Position numbers and translations under genes: made by a program. A stretch of DNA of 64,000 nucleotides. Source: CAYYKD01 sp964471825. GTDB lineage: Bacteria > Spirochaetota > GWE2-31-10 > CAYYKD01. Positions within the stretch are counted from its first letter, which is position 1. Each line of letters starts with the position of its first letter. Of the stretch, positions 17,859-27,486 are shown one piece after another. The notes under the pieces were generated by a model. That model was not told the origin of the DNA. It made no database searches and saw only the letters and a program-made list of their open reading frames with translations. Location: the NCBI GenBank assembly GCA_964471825.1, contig CAYYKD010000015.1, forward strand, positions 13,267-77,266, given 5' to 3'.

Positions 17859-17914
17859 GGTTCACTGTAAAAATACTGAAGGGCTTTTTTCGAGGAGATT
17901 CAATGAATAAAAGG

Positions 17915-18702
17915 TTATTGAATTATAAATGATAACCCAAGATAACCATATCCTCCGGGATAAAAAAACTCATTAAATGAAATACCTCCGCCAAAATCAA
18001 TCTTAAATAGATTATTTATTAAAAATCCAAAGGTCAATCCTACATTAAATATTATATAGAGAAGTGGAAAGTTATTTGTTTGTACAAATAGTTGGCTAAA
18101 TAATTTCATAGAAAAAAATTTATAAAGGACTTTTTGGAAGTCAGCATTTATATTTATATAAGACTGAGGAACAAGGTCTATACTTAGAATGATAGAATCT
18201 AAATATTTATTTCCAATTCCTAAACCTGTATTGATTGNNNNNNNNNNATTGCGAGGTGTTTGTATCCACCGCCAACTGATATCCATCCAAATATCCCCTC
18301 ATTAGATGAAAACAACTTGTATAGGAAATTAAAACCAATACTCACCGCAAATCGATAGGCAGTTAAGTTACCTGTAAAAAGTCCTACAGGATAACCGCTG
18401 TATCCTATTGAAAATCCAAATATCCATCTATTTATAGATTTAAATGAATAGCTGGTTGATAAGTTGTTAAAAAAGAAATCTCTTGAACCGGCAACTCCAA
18501 TATAACTATTTAAGTCAATTGTAAAGTTTGCTCTTGAGAACCATCTATTTCCTATTATAAAACTATCGTTATCAGCTGTTTCATCTTCAATAACTCTGTT
18601 ATCAAGATATATTTTTATGATTCTATCTGTTGAATTGTCTGCATTTAAAAAAACATTAATACATATGTATAGTATTACCAATAAAAAATTATAATGTTTC
18701 AT
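17915..18702 (-). CDS. Putative outer-membrane beta-barrel-like protein (spans false gap)
   Basis: About 255 residues after joining. A signal peptide (FLLVILYICINVFLNA) is followed by alternating hydrophobic strands rich in Gly/Tyr/Phe (GFSIGYSGYPVGLFTG, GGISFNEFFYPGGYGYLG). The Ns at 18238-18247 split the frame, but the flanks share ATTG and merging them gives one uninterrupted frame reading GYKHLAINTGLGIG. I recognise no family; a small outer-membrane barrel is the best structural guess. It lies downstream of a solute-binding lipoprotein on the same strand, 42 bases apart. Confidence 0.68.
18238..18247. other. Assembly gap (10 N), probably false
   Basis: The flanks share ATTG; the 4-base merge restores a continuous minus-strand frame, so the Ns are an artefact. 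Confidence 0.85.
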
Positions 18703-18744
18703 ATCTATTGAGTTTTGACATCTGAGATAAAACTATATTAATCA

Positions 18745-19704
18745 CTACATAACCCTAATAATAGTCATAAACTCAGTGTATGAGATACCAAGGGAGTCTA
18801 ACCATAGATTATCATAGATCCCGGTGTTCTTTGCATAGTTAATATACTTCTGAAGTATACCCGCAAGAATAGTATCTTCTTTTTTAACTGCCCAGTGTGA
18901 CCAATCTGCCTCTGAGGTTGATAGGGGAATTGTAACTATAAGATTATTATATTTCCTCATCTCGATTATACTTGTAAAACCTGCAAGAGCAGTAATATCA
19001 GCATCACCGGATGAAACTGCCCTTGCCAGTTCAGGTGTGTCTGAAACTTCTACATATGTGAATTTTGCTCCAAGATGATTTTCGACTCTTTTTAAGGTGG
19101 TTCCATAGGCAGTAAGTGGAACTATTGCAATTCGGTATTTCGCAAGGTCCTCTAGTTTCTCTACAATTATCCCCTTTCTAGCAACAATTACATCTTTATC
19201 AGGGATTGTCTTTACAAAGGACATAAGTTTTAGTCTCCATCTCTGAGCACTTAGTCCATCAACAATTACATCTGATTTTTTTAAAATATCAGGTGTATAT
19301 GATGGTATTGAACCATCGGTTAGACCAGCCTCGATAATTGCATCAGGTATCTTTCCATCTCGGGCAAAATATTCCTGAACAGAATTAACCATTTCGATTT
19401 TAATTTTAATGCCAAAAAAATCAGCAAATGACTTTGCAATTTTATACTCTAATCCCCCATGTTTATCTTGTCCAAACTTATCCTTTTCAAAAATTGTAGC
19501 TCTATTCCTGGTCGCAATAGTTAAATAACCTTTCCTCTGTAATTTTTTAATATAATCATTTTCTTCATCTGTAAAATCAATATTTTTTTGATCTGTCTCA
19601 TTAGCATTGTTGTTTAATTTTAATTCTTTGTCCTTCTTACATCCGATACTGATAATTGTTAGAATACACAATATAACCAATGGTGTTGTTATAGTATTTT
19701 TCAT
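18745..19704 (-). CDS. Family-3 extracellular solute-binding lipoprotein
   Basis: 319 residues. A lipoprotein signal peptide with lipobox ISIGC places the mature N-terminus at about residue 22. A charged linker leads to a bacterial family-3 solute-binding domain (about 52-310): RKGYLTIATRNRATIFEKD at its start, GLEYKIAKSFADFFG as the typical second strand-helix, and ALAGFTSIIEMRK and WAVKKEDTILAGILQKYI in the second lobe. Such proteins bind amino acids or, when linked to other domains, act in MltF-like transglycosylases. No ABC permease is beside it and no SLT domain follows, so it may serve a distant transporter or a signalling role. Confidence 0.85.
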   Translation of the reverse strand: MKNTITTPLVILCILTIISIGCKKDKELKLNNNANETDQKNIDFTDEENDYIKKLQRKGYLTIATRNRATIFEKDKFGQDKHGGLEYKIAKSFADFFGIKIKIEMVNSVQEYFARDGKIPDAIIEAGLTDGSIPSYTPDILKKSDVIVDGLSAQRWRLKLMSFVKTIPDKDVIVARKGIIVEKLEDLAKYRIAIVPLTAYGTTLKRVENHLGAKFTYVEVSDTPELARAVSSGDADITALAGFTSIIEMRKYNNLIVTIPLSTSEADWSHWAVKKEDTILAGILQKYINYAKNTGIYDNLWLDSLGISYTEFMTIIRVM

Positions 19705-19770
19705 ATAAAACTCCTAAGGGATATTATACAGGATAAATATTATTTGTAAAGGAAATAATGTTTTTTTTAA

Positions 19771-19811
19771 TGAGGCTTTTTATTGAGGCTTTTTTATTGA
19801 GGCTTTTTTAT
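19771..19811. repeat. Triplicate 13-14-base repeat TGAGGCTTTTTTAT
   Basis: Three head-to-tail units (19771-19783, 19784-19797, 19798-19811). The last one covers the stop codon of the deacetylase-like gene. The T runs may help termination of plus-strand transcripts. Confidence 0.8.
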
Positions 19812-22145
19812 TGACCTGTACGGTATTTTTTCATAATATCACCGGCAGTTGTAAATGAATAGCCGCTTCTTATAAGCTCACATATAAGCAGCTCCAGGTC
19901 GTTATATAGGCGATCGTCCCTAATCACACCATTCTTTCCTGTCTGCATTATCATTATCTGCCCCGGTTTAATTCGGTTAATTATCCTATTAATAAGTGCA
20001 TAGTTATTCATGAAAAGTGAGTTGCTTGCACCTGACTGGGTCTTGCTGATCCCATCAAGCGTATCTAGATGATAGGTTACAAATGTATATCCGGCATCCA
20101 GACCATATTTAACAATATCCTCGTTAAATGAGTAAAAAGGAGAGTGCCAGACTGTATGAAAGTTTTTATTGGTAATTCTAAAGTAATTNNNNNNNNNNAT
20201 ATTCAGTTTTAAGCATATTTGCTTTCTGATGGAAAGTTGATCTGAAATTACATGGAATGAATTCCTTGTTTATCAGGAAGCCTGTATCTGTTAGATTAAT
20301 ATTATATTGAAAGGCATTACCTACTTCAAATTCTGAATCTGCAATCAACTTTGTTGATAGCGGATTAACTTCCATGAAAAGGCCATTTATAAAGAATGAG
20401 GCAGTAACATTGTAGTTATAGAGAGTCTCAAGTATCGGGAAAATCCCATCAGCATCTCTAATACAGTTGAATTTTAGTGCGACCTCATATTTCTCGGGGT
20501 ATGGTGAGGTGTAGTAAGTATGATCAAGTTTTAATTCGGGTTGAAATAATTCATATCTAAGTAGAGGCTGCATTAATAGCTCTACCTGTTTACCGGTATA
20601 GATATCCTTAACATAGGGCAGTTCTCTATAGAATCCCATATTTATAGGTCTCGAGAGAACTCTTAGATTGTTGTTTGAGTGGGTCATCTTTAGTTTTGAT
20701 AAAATAGGAACACTCTTTAATGTGCCGGTTAACCTATTAACTATGAAATGTCTATTGTTAAATGATAGTGCTATCTCATCAACATCAGTGTAGCCGACAG
20801 TCTGAACTGATGAAGCAAAGGTGTAATTTAAACTTCCCGTTACAGTGTCATATAGAGCGGTAAGGTTATCGCCTCCAACTATCCATGTATAGTTGTTAAG
20901 GTTTATGCTGTTAATAACTCCCTGATCTGATAGTTTCCATAATAACTTTTCGGAATACAGGTCATAACAAAAAATACCATTAGAGGTATTGACGGCTATA
21001 CTTTTCTTATCTATTGATAGTGTGACACCCCGAATGTTATATGAATTTAAAAATTCATCTGAGAATTCGTTAAAAACAATTTTATTATCTCTAAGCTTAC
21101 CTGTAAAAACTTTTTTTCCAATTTTTCCGCTATCTATGAATTTTACTGTAAAGACTGTTTCACCTGTCGATAGAAGAGAGCCGTCCTCGAACTGCATATT
21201 TTCATCAAGCAGGAAATAGCTCTCCTGAGATACATTCTTTGCAATTGAATAATAAAAAACTGACCTGTCATTCTTTATTATAAGAAATTTCCTTGAGACA
21301 TCGTCGTAGATAAATCTATCAGAGTCAGGTTCAATGGAGAATGGTATTTTACCTATTACATTTCCCTGTGACAGATATTTTCTGTAAACTGCCCGTGAAA
21401 AAAATTGATTCGGGTCAGCCTGATATATAAGATTATCCTCTATCCAGACAAGGGTATTTCTTGATGTCCAACTTGCGTTTGATTGTCTGGCTGAACCTAT
21501 TAGTCTCCAGTCTTCAGGAAGTATCTTCTTCTTGTGGAAATCATCAATTGAAAGATAATAAATACGATTGTTCTTTTGGTAAATGATATATCCCGAATCA
21601 TGTGACCAAAGTGCGGAAGGCTGCCCCGGTAAAATCTCGCAGTCATCTGCAATCTTCTCAATAACCTTAGTTAGGGTATTGTACAAATAGATATCTGACA
21701 AGACAGACGATTTTTGAATCTTGGAAATAATATACTGCCCATTAGGAGATACGGCTATTTTAGATGGCCTAAGTATGCCATATTCGGATCTATTTGTGAT
21801 TGATGGTAGATTATCAATTGATTCGACTGAGTTTTTATTCTGGTCATAAATAAATACACCATTTCTGTTTTGAATGAAAAGTTTGTCTTCTAAGGTAGAG
21901 TAGTGAAGAAATTCAGGGTAATACGATAACATCTTCACCCGAATATTATTTCCATCATTGAGATCAATTGATTCCGGTAACTCACTATAGAATAGAGATT
22001 CTGTAATTTTTTTATTACCGATAATCTCATCAGATTTAAAAAGTACATGATTTTTGTCATTAATTGCTATGGGGATGAATCTAAGATCACCAAAAACCCC
22101 TGCATTAATAAAGAAGGTAAAAAATATAAATAATATATGCTTCAT
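19808..22145 (-). CDS. Beta-propeller protein with degenerate NodB (polysaccharide deacetylase) domain
   Basis: About 776 residues after removing the false gap at 20189-20198 (direct joining keeps the frame: KTEY-NYFRITN). Signal peptide (KHILFIFFTFFINAGVFG), then about 450 residues of TolB/WD40-like propeller repeats (AVSPNGQYIISK, LWSHDSGYIIYQ), then a NodB-like domain from about 570 (FPILETLYNYNVTASFFING, later WHSPFYSF, VKYGLDAGYTFVTYHLDTLD). The metal and catalytic residues are missing: the TFDDG position reads FNCIRD and the GNHTYSH position reads GNAFQYN. So it has the fold but probably not the deacetylase activity. The ATG at 22145 is preferred because a signal peptide follows; a TTGACA-17-TATATA promoter lies upstream. 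Confidence 0.82.
20189..20198. other. Assembly gap (10 N), probably zero length
   Basis: The frame on the two sides fits a missing length of 0 modulo 3. Simple abutment gives a continuous NodB domain. Confidence 0.7.
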
Positions 22146-22182
22146 ATAAAATATATCGGTTATGCAATATTTAAAACTTAAA

Positions 22183-22211
22183 TATATACCTGCAAAAATT
22201 TGATTTGTCAA
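22183..22211 (-). promoter_or_regulatory. Promoter of the propeller-NodB gene
   Basis: On the minus strand: TTGACA (22211-22206), 17-base spacer, TATATA (22188-22183). It lies 38 bases before the ATG. The -35 box is inside one arm of a 15-base inverted repeat. Confidence 0.7.
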
Positions 22212-22260
22212 TTTTGTTAATTGTATTTTATTTTAAATCAATAAGTTGACAAATCAAATT
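22197..22260. repeat. Perfect 15-base inverted repeat
   Basis: The arm at 22197-22211 (AATTTGATTTGTCAA) is the exact complement of 22246-22260, with 34 AT-rich bases between. One arm supplies the -35 box of the downstream promoter. It may be a regulator-binding dyad or a weak transcript hairpin after the lipoprotein gene. Confidence 0.85.
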
Positions 22261-22288
22261 GCGACAATACAAAATGCTTTCAGTATAA

Positions 22289-23011
22289 CTATTTAACTAC
22301 CTCAATATCACTTAAAAATCTTCCTGCAACTTCAGTAATAAGTGAAACTTTTCCGGATTCTAATATACTTTTTAATGATTTTATTGCCTCATCGTGTTTC
22401 TTTGAGGTATAGTATTGTCTATAGGCCTCTTTTAGAAGCAGTCCGTTTTCAGCTAATTCAAAGTCATCAGTATAACCGTTCTCTATCCATACAGAATCAA
22501 TCCATACCAGAGAGCCATCTGATCTGCGTGGAAGATTTAATTTAAATTCAACCTTTATATAGCCNNNNNNNNNNATAGCCATCCTATAATCAAGTCTGTA
22601 TGTCTTGTTGGGTAGAGAGTAGACATCGACACCTTGTTTATTAATAGTAATAAATTTAGGTGTTACAGCATCCTCAGGCAACCACAATCTGGTTGTCTCA
22701 TCAGGTAATAAAACACGAAGATATATCTTATCATTAATTTTTTTTCTTAGTTCAACCGTTACCATGTTTCCAAATCGTAATAAGAATTTATCCTTAACTT
22801 CCTTGGCCGGCTTGTTGATCTCATTTTCATTTTTATATCCCCAATATGCATATTTCATATAGACCTGAACAAACTCAACTGTCAAAACTTGATTTTCGAT
22901 CAGATTTTGTTTAGGATCACTATTCTCATCGCCTTTCTTACAGGACAATGTTAGTATAATAGATAAAATAAGAGATAAAATAATAGATGAGAATAAAATA
23001 ATTTTTTTCAT
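22289..23011 (-). CDS. Lipoprotein of unknown function
   Basis: About 240 residues with a clear lipoprotein signal (KKIILFSSIILSLILSIILT, lipobox TLSC). A middle part of about 100 residues (KDKFLLRFGNMVTVELRKK, YLRVLLPDETTRLWLPED, GVDVYSLPNK) looks like SH3-type beta barrels, which often bind cell wall. The C-terminal helices (LLLKEAYRQYYTSKKHDEA) resemble a TPR-like end. I start at the ATG at 23011 with GGAG six bases before it; the longer frame begins with TTG. Ten Ns at 22565-22574 are flanked on both sides by ATAGCC; the frame needs 1 modulo 3, so merging that overlap would be wrong. Confidence 0.72.
   Translation of the reverse strand: MKKIILFSSIILSLILSIILTLSCKKGDENSDPKQNLIENQVLTVEFVQVYMKYAYWGYKNENEINKPAKEVKDKFLLRFGNMVTVELRKKINDKIYLRVLLPDETTRLWLPEDAVTPKFITINKQGVDVYSLPNKTYRLDYRMAXXXXGYIKVEFKLNLPRRSDGSLVWIDSVWIENGYTDDFELAENGLLLKEAYRQYYTSKKHDEAIKSLKSILESGKVSLITEVAGRFLSDIEVVK
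22565..22574. other. Assembly gap (10 N)
   Basis: Both flanks carry ATAGCC, but merging gives a stop codon, so real bases (1 modulo 3) are missing or ATAGCC is a true duplication. Confidence 0.6.
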
Positions 23012-23184
23012 CAAAGGCTCCAATATTCAATTTAAATGTGATAAAAAGAAAATAACATTTTATAGTTAATATATCAATCGATAATTTATTTTTTCGGGGA
23101 ACCTCTAATAATTGAGCTGTGTTATTATCTGTTGGTAATATTAATTAACATAGTAAAATCAACTGTTAATTCTATTTATTGATA

Positions 23185-23213
23185 TTGACAATCGGGTATA
23201 TATAGTTTATAAA
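23185..23213 (+). promoter_or_regulatory. Promoter with predicted leaderless transcript
   Basis: TTGACA (23185-23190), 17-base spacer, TATAAA (23208-23213). The expected transcription start coincides with the ATG at 23220, and no ribosome-binding site precedes that codon. Confidence 0.7.
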
Positions 23214-23219
23214 AAAATA

Positions 23220-23765
23220 ATGAATAATAAGAAGTCTATGCTAATAAATATACTCTTTAGAGTTATGGAGTTTTTGCCTGTATTTGTTTTTCTCACACTA
23301 GTAAAAATTGCCTCAGATAATTGGAGATTGGTTTTTCTAATTACTGCGTTAGTCTCTGTATTAGTACTTGTTATCTTTGAGGTAAATCGGATAATTATCA
23401 ATCGGCTTACATTCGGGATTATTATGTATTTTTTAGCAGCCCTAATTGTTAATTTTTCATCATACGCTAGTTTAAATCGACTGTTTGAAATGCTTCAGGG
23501 GTTAGGGATGATTACTGTGATTCTAATTATCTCACCAATGTTCATACTCTTTAGTAGTTCTGGATTTATAGGTATTGAAAACATTGGAAAATCAAGGAAT
23601 CTGGTATTCTCAATAATACTATACATAGTAGTTTTGATTATTGGTGTCTATATGTACCTCAGTCGATTCTACTTTAATCTATCTCCCTTGCTTACAGAGA
23701 TTGTTCCATTTGTAGTGTTATTTACTGTTCATGGTTTTCTTAGAGGCCTTGCAACTAGGGTTTGA
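23220..23765 (+). CDS. Hypothetical polytopic membrane protein
   Basis: 181 residues with about five to six hydrophobic segments (FLPVFVFLTLV, LVFLITALVSVLVLVIFEV, IMYFLAALIVNF, MITVILIISPMFILF, IILYIVVLIIGVYMYL, IVPFVVLFTVHGFL). No family recognised. A very good sigma-70-type promoter sits directly upstream and the message is probably leaderless. The last 11 bases overlap the convergent endonuclease IV gene. Confidence 0.7.
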   Translation: MNNKKSMLINILFRVMEFLPVFVFLTLVKIASDNWRLVFLITALVSVLVLVIFEVNRIIINRLTFGIIMYFLAALIVNFSSYASLNRLFEMLQGLGMITVILIISPMFILFSSSGFIGIENIGKSRNLVFSIILYIVVLIIGVYMYLSRFYFNLSPLLTEIVPFVVLFTVHGFLRGLATRV

Positions 23766-24615
23766 TGATCCCTCTCTTATCCATACTGTACAATAGATTA
23801 ATCTCCTCAGCCCATAGTTCAGGGGCAATAGTTTCGAGTATTAATGGAATATTATCAAATCTTGAATCGTTCATTATTAGTTCAAATGGTTTTAAACCCA
23901 GATACCCCTTACCAATGGAGTTGTGTCTATCCTTCTTTGAGGCATATTCTGCCAGTGAGTCATTTAGGTGCATTGCTTTGAGGTACTTAAAGCCAATGGT
24001 CTGTTCAAAATGCTCCATGTTTTTGTTGAAGTTAACCTCATCTCGCAGGTCATAACCTGAAACAAATGTATGGCATGTGTCCAGGCAAACTCCGACTCTG
24101 TTTCTATCATTTATTTTACTAATTATATATCCAAGGTGTTCAAATTTATAACCAAGATTTGAACCCTGACCGGCAGTATTCTCAATGACTAATATAACGC
24201 TTGAAGTTTGAGAGATGATCCTATTCATTCCATCTGCAACAAGATCAAGCCCCTCCTGTTCAGTAATTTCTCCCAGATGGCTTCCGGGATGAAAGTTAAG
24301 AAGTGTTAATCCAAGCTGTTCGGTTCTGTTTGCTTCATCAAGCAGTGCATTTATAGATTTTTCTCTCTTAGCAGGATCAGGATTTGCTATATTGATGAGA
24401 TAGCTGTCATGAGGTAATACCATATCTGGCAGAATCATCGAGAGTGCCAGGCTTTCTTTAAATTTTCTAATTGAGATTTCCGAGAGAGGTGGGGACTCCC
24501 ATCTTTTCTGATTCTTGGTAAATAATGCAAAAGCCTTTGCTCCAATCTTCATAGCATTTAAGGGCGCATTTTCTACTCCGCCCTCAGCACTTACATGAGC
24601 TCCAATATATTTCAC
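23755..24615 (-). CDS. nfo: Endonuclease IV (AP endonuclease)
   Basis: A 286-residue DNA-repair enzyme cutting 5' of abasic sites. The TIM-barrel zinc-binding motifs of the family are present in order: YIGAHVSAEGGVENA at the start, FALFTKNQKRW, NFHPGSHLG, LVIENTAGQGSNLG, VCLDTCHTFVSGYD, MHLNDS, DRHNSIGKGYLG and the C-terminal LETIAPE. Normal length. The start overlaps the stop of the upstream transglycosylase gene by four bases (ATGA), so the two are translated together. Confidence 0.95.
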   Translation of the reverse strand: MKYIGAHVSAEGGVENAPLNAMKIGAKAFALFTKNQKRWESPPLSEISIRKFKESLALSMILPDMVLPHDSYLINIANPDPAKREKSINALLDEANRTEQLGLTLLNFHPGSHLGEITEQEGLDLVADGMNRIISQTSSVILVIENTAGQGSNLGYKFEHLGYIISKINDRNRVGVCLDTCHTFVSGYDLRDEVNFNKNMEHFEQTIGFKYLKAMHLNDSLAEYASKKDRHNSIGKGYLGLKPFELIMNDSRFDNIPLILETIAPELWAEEINLLYSMDKRGIIKP

Positions 24616-26588
24616 ATTTCCATCCTTTGGTTATTTAGTAGATATCTATATATATAGTAACTTCTGTAAACCTTTCTTATGTAGTTTCTTGTTTCCTGAT
24701 ATGGAATAATTTCATATTTTATATGGGGCGGATAGTTATCGAATGACTTATTCCATCTTGTTGCCTTTTTGTGACCTGCATTATAGGCAGCTAACAACAT
24801 GGGGTATTCATCGGTATATCGTTCCAGGAATTTTAAGTAGTATGTGCCGAAAGCTATATTATCCTCAGGATTGATAAGAGAGTAATTTTTTACCTTTAAT
24901 TTTGTGGCGACCTCTTTTCCGGTGCCGGGCATAAGTTGCATCAGACCAATTGCATTAGCCCTTGATATTATAGAGGCCTGGAATCGGCTCTCCTCTCTAA
25001 TAACAGCATATATCATCTCGGGTGGAACTTGATATTGTGTTGCATATTTTAAAACGAGTGATTTGTAGGGTGTCGGAAACATTCTAAAGAGTGTCTCTCT
25101 GTCAACCCCCTTAAGGCTCTCACCATATAAAGAGGTTGCATAAGTATAGGCTGTTTTAATTGACTTAATATACTCTTTATTGTTTTGTTGGATATGATAT
25201 ATATAGTCATAGAGATTGATTCTAAGATTTCTATCCTCTGTCAAGTCGGCATAGTATTGAGCAATCTCAAGCGAGTTTGTTTTCTTTATATGGTTAAATA
25301 TCTCTCTTGAGCGGAGACCTAGTTTTAATAAATTAGAATTAGGTCGATCGGGTGTATGTTTAAAAACTTCCTCACTATTATAGGTTAGTGCCTGATATGA
25401 AAGTGGTGAGTAGTTTGTAAGTCTGGCAATATTGTTGCCGGTCGGTTCTATCAGAGTGTGGAGATATAAAAAATGTGTGGTGTCGAATTCATCTGTCACA
25501 CTGTAGTCTATTTTGTCTAAAATATCCTTAAGTGATGAGTGTTGTTTTGATTGTAAAAAATATCTTATTTGAGAGCTGATCAATACCTTTGCATAATATA
25601 CGGATGGGAATTTATTATAGAAATTCAATATTCTCGTTNNNNNNNNNNCCTGTTCAGGGTCAAGCTCTCTAAGGACATAGTAATTTGCTAAAATCTCTTC
25701 GTCTTCAAATTCAATTCCAGAATTTAAAGCCTGCCTAAACAGTTCGATTGCATTTCTATCCTTGTATCGAAAACTACTGATTGCCTCGTAGTATTTTAAC
25801 TGTCCGGTTAGTAGATTATTATGCTGTTTTAAAATCCGGTAGTAATCTCTGTAGATGTCCATTGAATCAAAAAAAACACCTGCAATTCTAAAGAAGGATG
25901 CGTTTCTCTTATTATTGATACCATTAATAAGTGAATCCTTTAGACCTGAAGAATCATTGTTAGTAAATGCTGATATTAGAGTGGCTATCGGTGGATAGGC
26001 CTTCATGTTTAGAAGGTCTAAAAAAATATGATGGTTTTCTTTATAGAACTCAGCATTAAATCCGGTCGCTGCAAAATATTTTTCAAAATCGACAATACTT
26101 ACTCTTTTCATTTTAAGACCGGCTATTACGATCTTGAAAAATTTTTTATCACCCGGTAAATTTACCATAGGTTTCTGATTTACAAATGCCTTTACAATAG
26201 TGTATTTTTGGTCACTAATTGAATTAATTGCAGGTCTAAGTTTATAAAGAGCATTGAAGTTCTCGGTCTCAATAAGACTATCTATGTAGGGTAGTAATGA
26301 ATCCTTCTTAAAAATTGAATTTGTATTATATGACATCCCAAAAAAATATGCTGTCCATCGGTCGTGCCCGTATTGCATCAGATAGGACACGCCCATAAGA
26401 TAATACCTGCCTGTGTCCTTAAAAATTAGTTTTTCCGGTGTATATATATTGTGAAATCTAAGATGATCCTGTATGTTTTGTCCACCCTCATTTACAAAAT
26501 TGTCATAGAGTTCTCTGACGAATAGTTTTTCCGGTGAGCATGATATAATAGAGAATGAAATAAATAAAGCTAATATGTTGTATTTCAA
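24612..26588 (-). CDS. Lytic transglycosylase (SLT) lipoprotein with long helical N-terminus
   Basis: 658 residues. Lipoprotein signal peptide with lipobox IISC near residue 17; about 480 residues of helical repeat (superhelix like Slt70); then an SLT goose-lysozyme-like catalytic domain at about 515-650 with AVIREESRFQ (catalytic Glu), AIGLMQLMPGTG, NIAFGTYYL and AAYNAGHKKATRW. It cleaves MurNAc-GlcNAc bonds in peptidoglycan with 1,6-anhydro formation and is probably anchored to a membrane facing the periplasm. The Ns at 25639-25648 lie in the helical part and keep the frame. Couples to nfo by ATGA overlap, an odd partner. Confidence 0.9.
   Translation of the reverse strand: MKYNILALFISFSIISCSPEKLFVRELYDNFVNEGGQNIQDHLRFHNIYTPEKLIFKDTGRYYLMGVSYLMQYGHDRWTAYFFGMSYNTNSIFKKDSLLPYIDSLIETENFNALYKLRPAINSISDQKYTIVKAFVNQKPMVNLPGDKKFFKIVIAGLKMKRVSIVDFEKYFAATGFNAEFYKENHHIFLDLLNMKAYPPIATLISAFTNNDSSGLKDSLINGINNKRNASFFRIAGVFFDSMDIYRDYYRILKQHNNLLTGQLKYYEAISSFRYKDRNAIELFRQALNSGIEFEDEEILANYYVLRELDPEQXXXXTRILNFYNKFPSVYYAKVLISSQIRYFLQSKQHSSLKDILDKIDYSVTDEFDTTHFLYLHTLIEPTGNNIARLTNYSPLSYQALTYNSEEVFKHTPDRPNSNLLKLGLRSREIFNHIKKTNSLEIAQYYADLTEDRNLRINLYDYIYHIQQNNKEYIKSIKTAYTYATSLYGESLKGVDRETLFRMFPTPYKSLVLKYATQYQVPPEMIYAVIREESRFQASIISRANAIGLMQLMPGTGKEVATKLKVKNYSLINPEDNIAFGTYYLKFLERYTDEYPMLLAAYNAGHKKATRWNKSFDNYPPHIKYEIIPYQETRNYIRKVYRSYYIYRYLLNNQRMEM
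25639..25648. other. Assembly gap (10 N)
   Basis: Lies in the helical part of the transglycosylase. Frame is kept; no flank overlap, so a few bases are really missing. Confidence 0.5.
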
Positions 26589-26664
26589 GAATGATTTTCC
26601 TATCGAGACATTATCATAAACCGGTATTTACGGATAACATGTCTATGCTATACCGCTGCAGTAT

Positions 26665-27285
26665 TTAACTCTCTTCCGGCGGCAAATATGATGTCTTAAC
26701 AAAATGGGTTCTATTTAGAAAGTTTAACAGTTTTTCGATGCCTGATCTTGACGCATAGATTCTTCTCTGGTTAAAATCAACCTCTGATTCTTTAATTTCA
26801 TCCACCTCGTCCTGAAAACCTTTTACCTCATAAAATAGATAGAAAGAATATATAGGGTTCTCAAACAGAATTCTAAATTCTTTTATCTTCTTTGAGAGAA
26901 ATAGTGAATCTGTCTTAGATATATAGACTTTACCGGGATGAACATTAACTTTGTCATAGGGTATAACCTTGTCAGGTTGTAAAAAATGAACAATAATAAA
27001 CCTGTTATTTTTACATATTACCTTTGTACTCATCTTAATAAATGAGAAAAAAACAATAAGTATTCCTAATGCGAGAATTGCAGTGTGGAATATACCAAAA
27101 ACTACTATTGGTATATTATTTATGTTTAATTTCATAAACAGTAATTCATAATTAAATGAAATATTCTTAAAATGGAGCATCTTAAAGATAATCATATATA
27201 CTGTTATGAGAAGTATTCCTATAAAAATCGGGATAAAATTTCTTCTACTGTAAACGAATAGCGTTTTATCATTTCTTTTATTCAT
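26665..27285 (-). CDS. Hypothetical membrane protein with two TM helices
   Basis: 206 residues: a charged N-terminus, TM helices at about 16-37 and 55-82, then a 110-residue soluble domain with alternating strands (KVICKNNRFIIVHF, PYDKVNVHPGKVYI) somewhat like membrane-linked PH-type domains, ending in a helix (SGIEKLLNFLNR). No confident family. It is followed 77 bases later by the transglycosylase gene on the same strand, so cotranscription is possible. Confidence 0.65.
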   Translation of the reverse strand: MNKRNDKTLFVYSRRNFIPIFIGILLITVYMIIFKMLHFKNISFNYELLFMKLNINNIPIVVFGIFHTAILALGILIVFFSFIKMSTKVICKNNRFIIVHFLQPDKVIPYDKVNVHPGKVYISKTDSLFLSKKIKEFRILFENPIYSFYLFYEVKGFQDEVDEIKESEVDFNQRRIYASRSGIEKLLNFLNRTHFVKTSYLPPEES

Positions 27286-27486
27286 ATCATTAACTCCGGA
27301 TCATTTCAATTACCCAGCCTGGCCAGATTTAAAAATGATTATAATATAAAAAGATTAAGTTGTAAATTTTTATTTTTTATTATAATAATAAATTATTGAT
27401 GATTTTTTAAGAAAGTGTTTTTTAAGAAGTCTTAGTAGTCAAAATAGTCTTAATAGCCTTTTAGATATTTCTTCCGGGAGCATGAT

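Noticed and set aside
19771..19811. Tandem repeats as CRISPR or VNTR inside a gene
   Set aside because: Units of 13-14 bases without spacers, lying at a gene end.
22197..22260. Invertible promoter (phase variation)
   Set aside because: The -35 box is inside the repeat arm and the -10 outside the segment, so inversion of the 34-base interior would not switch the promoter; no recombinase is nearby.
22565..22574. Merging the ATAGCC flanks as another false gap
   Set aside because: The merged sequence reads into an immediate stop, so real bases are missing or duplicated.
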